Assembly: GCF_900249755.1 (NCBI RefSeq)
Contig: NZ_LT976854.1
Span: 1,898,927 to 1,962,926 of the forward strand
Length of the DNA stretch: 64,000 nt
Reading direction: 5' to 3'
From: Cupriavidus taiwanensis
Lineage (GTDB): Bacteria; Pseudomonadota; Gammaproteobacteria; Burkholderiales; Burkholderiaceae
Shown in pieces: positions 57,548 to 64,000 of this stretch (positions are counted from its first letter, which is position 1; every line of letters begins with the position of its first letter). The notes under the pieces are model-generated. The model saw only the letters and a program-made list of their open reading frames with translations, made no database searches and had not been told where the DNA came from. A program made the translations under genes and the position numbers.

Positions 57548-59797
57548 ATGCCTCGCCATATTCCTGCAGCCGCCACGCCGCAACGTCTGCTAGACAAGGC
57601 TCGTGCCCAATTCCAGGCAGATGACTACGCGGGCGCCTTGAAAACCCTCGGCCAGGCCGAGCGCATCGGCGTGCGTACGGTCGACAAGCATTTCCTGAAG
57701 GCGGCGAGCCTGTACAAGCTGGACCGCCACGATGAAGCGCTGGCCGCCGTGGAAACGGCGCTGGAGTGCTATCCGAAACACGCGCGGGTGCTGGCGCTGG
57801 CCGGGGCGATCGAAGTACAACGCGCGCGCTACCAGCGCGCGGCCGAACTGCTGAAACGCAGCCTGGACATCGATCCCAGGGGGCACGGCGTATGGCAGGA
57901 GTACGCGGCGGTGCTGTACCGCCTGATGGACTACGAAGGGTCACGCCTCGCCGGTCTCCAGGCCTTGCGCGTGGCGCCCAATGACTCGGCGGCGCTCGGC
58001 AACTATGCGTCCGCGCTGCGCGAGACGGGCGAATCGGTCGAGGCGATCACCTATTTCCGCAAGGCATGCGCGGTGGATCCCGCCCATCGCCACAACCGCA
58101 CCAACCTGCTGTTCGCCTGCCTGTACGACGACAAGACCGATGCCGCGCAGATCCTGCACGAGACGCAGTCGTGGGCGCAAACGCTGGCCGCCCTCACGGC
58201 CGTTGCGCCGCCAGCCTGGCCGACGCGCCAGGGCCGGGTGCGTCTCGGGGTCTTCTCGAATGACCTGCGGCTGCACGCCTGCGCATACTTCCTGATCCCG
58301 CTGCTTGCCAACCTGGACCGCAACCGCTTCGAAGTCGTCCTGGTGTCGCTGAGCCCGGCCCTGGACCACATCACCGAGAAGATCCGCCAGTACGCCGACG
58401 AGTTCCTGGATGTGTCGCGCATGCGCGAGGAAGACGTCGTGGCCATGGTACGCGCGGCAGGGCTGGACGCGCTGGTCGACCTGGGCGGCTACGCCGGCGC
58501 GTCGCCGCTGACTTACATGGTGCACCAGCTCGCTCCGGTACAGCTGACCTGGCTGGGCTATCCCGGCACGACCGGCATGCGGCAGATCGGCTACCGCATC
58601 ACCGACGGCATCGGCGACCCGGAGGGCAGCGACAAGCACTACACCGAGACCCTGCTCCGCGCCGACGTGTTCTGCGCATACCACCCTCTGGTGACCAATC
58701 CGCTCGGCATCTACGCGCGGCGCTACCGCGTGAACGACACGCCGGCGCTCGCCAACGGCTATATCACGTTCGGCGCATGCCACAGCATGGCCAAGCTGAC
58801 GGCGCCGACGCTGCAGCTGTGGGCGGCGGTGCTGGCCGCCTGTCCGGGAAGCCGCTTGCTGATCGAGGCCAGCGGACTCGACCAGGACAGCCTGCGCGGG
58901 CGCACGCTGGCACGACTCGAGGCAAACGGCATCGATACCGCGCGCGTCGACCTGGTGGCCCGCAACAGTGCCAACCAGTACGTGACCTACCATCGCATCG
59001 ACATCGCCCTGGATACCACGCCGGTCACCGGCGGCACCACGACCTGCGACACGCTGTGGATGGGCGTGCCCGTGGTTTCCCTGGCCGGCAGCATGTTCCA
59101 CCAGCGCGTCTCCGCCCCCTTCCTGCACGCGACCGGTCTCGACGACCTGATCTGCGACACGCCGCAGCGCTATGTCGAAGTGGCCAGCGCGCTCGCCGCC
59201 GACGTCGGCCAGCTCAACGCGCTGCGGCAGTCGCTGCGCCAGCGCGTCGAAAGCAGTGCGATGTGCGACGCTGCCGGCTTCGCCCGCTGGTTCGAGGGCC
59301 AGCTTGCGGAACTGGTCGGTCAACGCAGGCCGGTGCCGGCCGCTGCGCCGCAGGATGCGCCCAGCGGTGTGCATTTCGGCGGCAAATGGCATGGCTACAA
59401 CGAGATCGTGCTGTCGGTCGCGGCCCACCTGCACCGGCGCGAGTACGAGCCGCTGCGCAACCTGCTGGAGAACCTGACCTCGTCGTGGTATCGCCACTGG
59501 CTGGTCGCCTACGCGCTTGCCGTGATCGAACGCGATGGCGGCGATGCTGCCTTCGCCATCGAACTGCTGATCGAGAGCATCGGCATGCGCCCCTATGCGC
59601 TGCCGCTGTACCGGCTGCTGGCGCACTGGCTGGAGCAGGACGGACTGGACCGGGGTTCACTGGCCCAGCTGTTGCAGGATCAGTTCGGGCTGACGCTCGA
59701 AACCCTCGAGGCCTCTCCGGTGCCGACGGTGTTCGACGTGCTCGGCATCGCCGTGCAAGCGGCAACGCCCGTGCAAGCGGAGGTTGCCGCAGCATGA
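57548..59797 (+). CDS. TPR-containing SPINDLY/OGT-type glycosyltransferase
   Basis: 749 residues. Residues ~10-200 are TPR repeats (YAGALKTLGQAERIG, HDEALAAVETALECYPKHARVLALAGAI, SVEAITYFRKACAVDP). The catalytic region (~225-590) is family GT41: LGVFSNDLRLHACAYFLIPLL, LVDLGGYAGASPLTYMVHQLAPVQLTWLGYPGTTG, DTTPVTGGTTTCDTLWMGVPVV, the nucleotide-sugar site. GT41 enzymes add sugars to Ser/Thr of proteins in the cytoplasm; next to flagellin genes the likely substrate is FliC. A ~140-residue C-terminal extension is unique. The next gene overlaps by ATGA. Confidence 0.93.
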   Translation: MPRHIPAAATPQRLLDKARAQFQADDYAGALKTLGQAERIGVRTVDKHFLKAASLYKLDRHDEALAAVETALECYPKHARVLALAGAIEVQRARYQRAAELLKRSLDIDPRGHGVWQEYAAVLYRLMDYEGSRLAGLQALRVAPNDSAALGNYASALRETGESVEAITYFRKACAVDPAHRHNRTNLLFACLYDDKTDAAQILHETQSWAQTLAALTAVAPPAWPTRQGRVRLGVFSNDLRLHACAYFLIPLLANLDRNRFEVVLVSLSPALDHITEKIRQYADEFLDVSRMREEDVVAMVRAAGLDALVDLGGYAGASPLTYMVHQLAPVQLTWLGYPGTTGMRQIGYRITDGIGDPEGSDKHYTETLLRADVFCAYHPLVTNPLGIYARRYRVNDTPALANGYITFGACHSMAKLTAPTLQLWAAVLAACPGSRLLIEASGLDQDSLRGRTLARLEANGIDTARVDLVARNSANQYVTYHRIDIALDTTPVTGGTTTCDTLWMGVPVVSLAGSMFHQRVSAPFLHATGLDDLICDTPQRYVEVASALAADVGQLNALRQSLRQRVESSAMCDAAGFARWFEGQLAELVGQRRPVPAAAPQDAPSGVHFGGKWHGYNEIVLSVAAHLHRREYEPLRNLLENLTSSWYRHWLVAYALAVIERDGGDAAFAIELLIESIGMRPYALPLYRLLAHWLEQDGLDRGSLAQLLQDQFGLTLETLEASPVPTVFDVLGIAVQAATPVQAEVAAA

Positions 59798-60564
59798 AGG
59801 CTGTCATTCTTGCCGGCGGACTCGGCACGCGCATTTCCGAGGAATCGCACCTGCGCCCGAAGCCGATGATCGAAATCGGCGGCAAGCCGATCCTGTGGCA
59901 CATCATGAAGATGTACTCGGCGCATGGCGTGAACGAATTCGTGGTCTGCCTTGGCTACAAGGGCTACGTCATCAAGGAGTACTTTGCCAACTACTTCCTG
60001 CACATGTCGGACGTCACCTTCGACATGCGCGAGAACGGCATCACCGTGCACCAGCGCAAGGCCGAACCGTGGCGCGTCACGCTGGTCGATACCGGTGAAG
60101 ACTCCATGACCGGCGGCCGCCTGCGACGCGTGCGCAGCTATCTTTCGCCGGACGAGCCCTTCTGCTTCACCTATGGCGACGGCGTCTCCGACATCGACAT
60201 CTCCGCTGAGATTGCCTTTCATCGCGCGCATGGCAAGCGCGCGACCGTGGCCGCGGTGCAACCGCCCGGCCGCTACGGCGCCCTCCAGCGCGACAACGAC
60301 AAGGTGGTCGGCTTCGCCGAGAAGCCGCGTGGGGACGGCGCCTGGATCAACGGCGGATTCTTCGTGCTGAACCCGCAAGTGATCGACCTGATCGAGGGCG
60401 ATCATGTCAGCTGGGAAGAAGCGCCGATGCGGGCGCTGGCGCACAGCGGACAAATGGTGGCGTTCGAGCACCGCGGCTTCTGGCAGCCGATGGACACGCT
60501 GCGCGAGAAGAACCAGCTGGAAGAGCTGTGGCAATCCGGGGCGGCGCCGTGGAAAACATGGTGA
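59794..60564 (+). CDS. rfbF: Glucose-1-phosphate cytidylyltransferase
   Basis: 256 residues. Nucleotidyltransferase signature KAVILAGGLGTRISEESHLRPKPMIEIGGKPILWHIM, FCFTYGDGVSDIDI metal-binding aspartates, and GFWQPMDTLREKN at the C-terminus, all characteristic of RfbF/DdhA. Makes CDP-glucose from CTP and glucose-1-phosphate. ATGA overlap with the glycosyltransferase upstream and a 7-base overlap with the dehydratase downstream, so the sugar pathway and transferase are expressed together. Confidence 0.96.
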   Translation: MKAVILAGGLGTRISEESHLRPKPMIEIGGKPILWHIMKMYSAHGVNEFVVCLGYKGYVIKEYFANYFLHMSDVTFDMRENGITVHQRKAEPWRVTLVDTGEDSMTGGRLRRVRSYLSPDEPFCFTYGDGVSDIDISAEIAFHRAHGKRATVAAVQPPGRYGALQRDNDKVVGFAEKPRGDGAWINGGFFVLNPQVIDLIEGDHVSWEEAPMRALAHSGQMVAFEHRGFWQPMDTLREKNQLEELWQSGAAPWKTW

Positions 60565-61643
60565 GGCTCCCCCGCTGCGGCAGGCCCGGCAGCCTGGACG
60601 GCTTGCGCGGGCTCAGCGTCTTCATCACCGGCCATACCGGCTTCAAGGGCGCCTGGCTGACCTTGCTGCTGTCGCAGCTGGGCGCCAGGGTCAGCGGTTA
60701 TGCGCTCGCGCCGGCGACCGTTCCCAACCTGTTTGGGCTGGCCGGGATCGAGGACACCATGGTCAGCCATACGGTGGGGGATATCCGTGACGCGGGCACG
60801 CTGCGCACGGCGATGCGCGCCGCCAGGCCCGAGCTGGTGTTGCACCTGGCGGCCCAGCCGCTGGTACGCGAGAGCTACCGCGACCCGCTCGCGACCTGGT
60901 CCACCAACGTGACCGGCACCGCGAACGTACTCGACGCCATACGCGCTTGCGACACCGTGCGCGCTGCCGTGGTCGTCACCACCGACAAGTGCTACGAGAA
61001 CAAGGAGTGGCCGTGGGGTTATCGCGAAACCGATGCGCTCGGCGGACATGACCCCTATAGCGCCAGCAAGGCTGCCAGCGAACTGGTCGCGGCCAGCTAC
61101 CGGCATTCGTTCCTGGACCGCGCCGGTGTATTGCTGGCCACGGCGCGCGCCGGCAACGTGATCGGCGGCGGCGACTGGTCCGCCGACCGGCTGATTCCGG
61201 ATGCCGCGCGCGCGGCCGCAGCCGGCGCCACGCTGTCCATCCGCCATCCGCATGCGACCCGCCCCTGGCAACATGTGCTGGAGGCCCTTTACGGGTATCT
61301 GCAGCTCGCATCGCGGCTGCTCGCCGGGGAGCGCGACGTTGCCACCGCGTTCAATTTTGGTCCGGCCAACACTGACAACGTTTCGGTCGGCACGGTACTG
61401 AGCGGCCTGCAACGGCATTGGCCGGAACTGCAATGGGCGCACCACCCGCAAGCCGGTGCGCCGCATGAAGCCGGCCTGCTGATGCTCGATTGCGCCCGCG
61501 CCGGCCACATGCTGGCGTGGCGTCCGCGCTGGCCCCTTGAACAGGCGCTGGCCCGCACCGCCGAGTGGTATCGCCGCGTCCAGCGCGAGCCCGGCCTTGC
61601 CCGGGCCATGTGCGAACAACAGATCGAGGCGTACTTTGCCTGA
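60558..61643 (+). CDS. rfbG: CDP-glucose 4,6-dehydratase
   Basis: 361 residues. Extended SDR: nucleotide motif ITGHTGFKGAWLTLLL, catalytic TTDKCYENKEWPWGYRETDALGGHDPYSASK (Tyr-x3-Lys present), ARAGNVIGGGDWSADRLIPD, all RfbG features. It converts CDP-glucose to CDP-4-keto-6-deoxyglucose. The ATG at 60558 overlaps the rfbF stop; an in-frame GTG at 60549 is an alternative. Confidence 0.96.
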   Translation: MVRLPRCGRPGSLDGLRGLSVFITGHTGFKGAWLTLLLSQLGARVSGYALAPATVPNLFGLAGIEDTMVSHTVGDIRDAGTLRTAMRAARPELVLHLAAQPLVRESYRDPLATWSTNVTGTANVLDAIRACDTVRAAVVVTTDKCYENKEWPWGYRETDALGGHDPYSASKAASELVAASYRHSFLDRAGVLLATARAGNVIGGGDWSADRLIPDAARAAAAGATLSIRHPHATRPWQHVLEALYGYLQLASRLLAGERDVATAFNFGPANTDNVSVGTVLSGLQRHWPELQWAHHPQAGAPHEAGLLMLDCARAGHMLAWRPRWPLEQALARTAEWYRRVQREPGLARAMCEQQIEAYFA

Positions 61644-61670
61644 ACGCTTCTGCCGAACCTGCGCCCACCC

Positions 61671-62921
61671 ATGAATGCTTCGACTGTCACGCCTCCGGCC
61701 TGCCGCGCCTGCGCTGCGCCGCTGGAACAAACGGTAGTGGATCTCGGCCTGTCGCCGATTTCCAATGCCTTCATCCGTCCAGAGCATGCCGATCGCGGAG
61801 AAATGTTCTATCCGCTGCATGCCATGGTCTGCACGAGCTGCTGGCTGGTGCAGCTGCGCGACGCGACCCCGGCCAACGTGCACTTTCATGACGACTACGT
61901 CTACTTCTCTTCCTACTCGTCGTCGTGGCTGGCGCATGCACGCAGCTACGTGGAAGCGATGCGCCAGCGCTTCGGGATCGGCACGCAAAGCCGCGTCATG
62001 GAGATCGCCAGCAACGACGGCTACCTGCTGCAGTACTTTGTGCAGGCCGGCGTGCCTTGCCTCGGCATCGAGCCCACCGCCAACACCGCCGCGGCGGCAC
62101 GCGACAAGCACGTAGAAACGCGCGAGGTCTTCTTCGATGCGCAGAGCGCGCGCTCGCTCGCCGCGCAAGGCTGGCAGGTCGACCTGTTGCTGGGCAATAA
62201 CGTGCTGGCCCACGTGCCGGACATCAACGACTTCGTCGCCGGCATGCCGGTGGTGCTCAAGCCGGAGGGCGTGATTACGCTGGAGTTTCCCCATCTGCTG
62301 CGGCTGCTGGAAGAGAACCAGTTCGACACGCTCTACCACGAGCACTATTCCTACCTGTCGCTGACCGCGCTGATGCCGGTGCTGGCGCGCGCAGGCCTGC
62401 GCGCCTTCGACGTCGAGCATCTGCCCACGCACGGCGGCAGCTTGCGGCTGTATGCCTGCCACGCCGCGGCACGCCATGCCGGCTCGCCCGCCGTGCAGGC
62501 GTGCCTGGATGCGGAAGGCGCCGCCGGACTGACCTCGGCCGCCGGCTACGCAGCGTTCGCGCAGCGCGTGCAGCGCGCCAGGCAGGAGCTGCTGGTGTTT
62601 CTGGTGGAGGCCAGGCGTGCCGGCAAACGCGTGGCGGCCTACGGGGCCGCCGCCAAGGGAAATACGCTGCTGAACTACTGCGGCGCACGCGCCGATCTGG
62701 TCGAGTTCGTGGTCGACCGCAATCCGGCCAAGCAGGGCCGCTTGCTGCCAGGTACGCGCATCCCGGTGCTGGCTCCAGAGGCCGTCACCACGCATCGCCC
62801 CGACTATCTGCTGGTGCTCCCATGGAACCTGCTTGACGAGATCCAGCAGCAAATGGCACACATCCGCGCCTGGGGCGGCCGCTTTGTCACCGCCATCCCC
62901 CATACCGTGGTGCATCCATGA
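61671..62921 (+). CDS. Sugar C-methyltransferase (NovU/TylC3 family)
   Basis: 416 residues. N-terminal zinc-binding motif CRACAAPLEQ ... CTSCWLVQL, then the SAM-dependent core (VMEIASNDGYLLQYFVQAGV, LLGNNVLAHVPDINDFV) and the C-terminal part (LPTHGGSLRLYACH, VAAYGAAAKGNTLLNYCG), the three-domain make-up of NDP-sugar C-methyltransferases that add a branch methyl, usually at C3 next to a 4-keto group. With rfbFG this implies a branched CDP-deoxysugar. Starts 27 bases after rfbG and overlaps the next gene by ATGA. Confidence 0.92.
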   Translation: MNASTVTPPACRACAAPLEQTVVDLGLSPISNAFIRPEHADRGEMFYPLHAMVCTSCWLVQLRDATPANVHFHDDYVYFSSYSSSWLAHARSYVEAMRQRFGIGTQSRVMEIASNDGYLLQYFVQAGVPCLGIEPTANTAAAARDKHVETREVFFDAQSARSLAAQGWQVDLLLGNNVLAHVPDINDFVAGMPVVLKPEGVITLEFPHLLRLLEENQFDTLYHEHYSYLSLTALMPVLARAGLRAFDVEHLPTHGGSLRLYACHAAARHAGSPAVQACLDAEGAAGLTSAAGYAAFAQRVQRARQELLVFLVEARRAGKRVAAYGAAAKGNTLLNYCGARADLVEFVVDRNPAKQGRLLPGTRIPVLAPEAVTTHRPDYLLVLPWNLLDEIQQQMAHIRAWGGRFVTAIPHTVVHP

Positions 62922-63472
62922 TTTTCACGCCGACCCGCATCGCCGGCGCATGGCTGATCGATCCCGAGCCGCTGCACGACGAGCGCGGCCATTTCGCCCG
63001 CGTCGTCTGCCAGGACACGTTCGAGCGCCATGGGCTCAATGCACGGTTCGTGCAGCAAAGCGTATCGCGCAACACGCGCGCCGGGATCCTGCGCGGCATG
63101 CATTTCCAGGCAGGCGACGCCGCAGAAGACAAGCTGGTGCGCACCACCACCGGCGCGGTCTACGACGTGATCCTGGACCTGCGCAGCGATTCCGCAACCT
63201 ACCTTCAATGGCAGGCATTCGAACTCTCCGCGCAGTCGCAACGGGCGGTCTATATCCCGAAAGGGGTGGCGCACGGTTTCCAGACGCTTACGGCGTTGTC
63301 TGAGGTGTTCTACCAGATGACCGTTCCCTACAGCCCCCGGCACAGCCAGGGGGTGCGCTGGGACGACCCCGACATCGGCATCGCCTGGCCGGATTGTGAA
63401 GACCGGCTTATCTCGGCGAGGGATCTCGCGCTGCCGACACTGGCCGAATCGGCTGGTGCCGCACCGCGTTGA
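62918..63472 (+). CDS. rfbC: NDP-4-keto-6-deoxysugar 3,5-epimerase family protein (RfbC-like)
   Basis: 184 residues, cupin fold. RfbC motifs: LHDERGHFARVVCQDTFE, QQSVSRNTRAGILRGMHFQ (catalytic His), YIPKGVAHGFQTL (second conserved His), EVFYQMTVPYSP. Epimerises C3 and/or C5 of 4-keto sugars; after the C-methyltransferase in this context it probably acts on the CDP-linked branched sugar (C5, or C3 and C5) rather than on dTDP-rhamnose intermediates. ATGA overlap with the methyltransferase gene. Confidence 0.9.
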   Translation: MIFTPTRIAGAWLIDPEPLHDERGHFARVVCQDTFERHGLNARFVQQSVSRNTRAGILRGMHFQAGDAAEDKLVRTTTGAVYDVILDLRSDSATYLQWQAFELSAQSQRAVYIPKGVAHGFQTLTALSEVFYQMTVPYSPRHSQGVRWDDPDIGIAWPDCEDRLISARDLALPTLAESAGAAPR

Positions 63473-63518
63473 TCGCTCCGTTTCCCCGACTCATTACCGC
63501 AGCCAAATCCGATACCCC

Positions 63519-64000
63519 ATGAATACCGAAGCCCTTCAGAAACTGTCTGCGGCACTGCGGACCGTGGCCGCAAGCCCCGCTGCCCGCGACAAGGTCCTCG
63601 CCATGTGCAGGTCGATCGAACAGGACCTGGCCAGCTATGCCGGCAGCGTGCGCGATGATATCACCGGACCGATCATCGATGCGCTGCACGATGAAACCAC
63701 CCGCCTGCGCAAGACGCTCTCCGACGGGACCGTATTCGAGTTCCTGTACCGCACCAAGATCGCCCGCGATTTCCTCATGAGCACGCCGGAGCAACCGGAC
63801 CACGTCTGGGAGCCGCAAACCACCAAGCTGCTGCTGCGGCTGTGCGCGGCTGGCGGCCATGCGCTGGTCGGAGGGGCCTATTTCGGGGACCAGGTCGTCC
63901 TGATGGCACGCCGGCTGGCGCTGGCCGGAGGCACCTGCCACGCCTTCGAGCCGAACGCGGACCAGCTGGCCATGCTGCGGCGCAATGCCGAGCTCAATGC
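63519..64000 (+). CDS. FkbM-type SAM methyltransferase, N-terminal part (runs off window)
   Basis: 160 residues seen, starting MNTEALQKLSAALRTVAASP. A helical leader (~1-75) precedes FEFLYRTKIARDFLM, then GGHALVGGAYFGDQVVLMARRLALAGGTCHAFEPNADQLAMLRRNAEL, a SAM-binding fold in which FEPN is typical of FkbM methyltransferases. A sugar O-methyltransferase completing the flagellin glycan is likely. It starts 46 bases after rfbC; no strong ribosome-binding site precedes the ATG. The 3' end is outside the window. Confidence 0.82.
   Translation, partial: MNTEALQKLSAALRTVAASPAARDKVLAMCRSIEQDLASYAGSVRDDITGPIIDALHDETTRLRKTLSDGTVFEFLYRTKIARDFLMSTPEQPDHVWEPQTTKLLLRLCAAGGHALVGGAYFGDQVVLMARRLALAGGTCHAFEPNADQLAMLRRNAELN

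Overview
The window is a very GC-rich stretch with genes packed on both strands. It reads as a betaproteobacterium of the Cupriavidus/Ralstonia group, probably Cupriavidus necator or a close relative, and probably a secondary chromosome. The reasons are the norR-norA-norB arrangement with GGT-N7-ACC NorR boxes, the Bug-type binding protein, the LigD/Ku pair, and a fliC-flaG-fliD-fliS-fliT operon lying among accessory genes. There are no rRNA genes, tRNA genes, CRISPR arrays or transposases.

Layout. 1-4.2 kb: the end of an amidase, a Bug-family binding protein, an NTF2-like protein, a SoxR regulator divergent from a RidA-family gene across a textbook SoxR box, a cytochrome c and a small exported protein. 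4.3-20.7 kb is an anaerobic/nitric-oxide block: a DsbA-family protein, quinol NO reductase norB, the di-iron protein norA, divergent norR, a diguanylate cyclase, ubiT-ubiV-ubiU (oxygen-independent ubiquinone synthesis), a nitronate-monooxygenase-like protein, a polytopic membrane protein and narX-narL. FNR/Dnr-like boxes sit in front of ubiU, the monooxygenase and the membrane protein.

20.9-49.1 kb is a stress-type island: DUF3309, DUF3008, BON, CBS, PRC-barrel, ParB-like and SDR proteins, topoisomerase IB, an alpha/beta hydrolase, DUF3182, a low-affinity iron permease family protein, an alanine/lysine/proline-rich protein, the NHEJ genes ligD and ku, two hybrid histidine kinases, a degenerate kinase, and two sigma-54 activators with nearly identical DNA-recognition helices. 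Reading the upstream regions by hand, I find sigma-54 (-24/-12) promoter matches in front of most transcription units here, including both activators. Several have a repeated TTTACA/CTACA-type motif 50-140 bases further upstream. This looks like a coordinated sigma-54 stress regulon and is the most interesting feature of the window.

49.2-64 kb: an MpaB-family protein, an AT-richer intergenic region with a candidate short RNA, an Hfq-like small protein, then the flagellin operon (fliC behind a sigma-28 promoter, flaG, fliD, fliS, fliT, a FliK-like and an FlhB-like protein). It continues into a glycosylation cluster: an SPINDLY/OGT-type glycosyltransferase, CDP-glucose synthesis and 4,6-dehydration, a sugar C-methyltransferase, a 3,5-epimerase-like protein and the start of an FkbM-type methyltransferase. 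Together these probably make and attach an unusual deoxysugar to flagellin.
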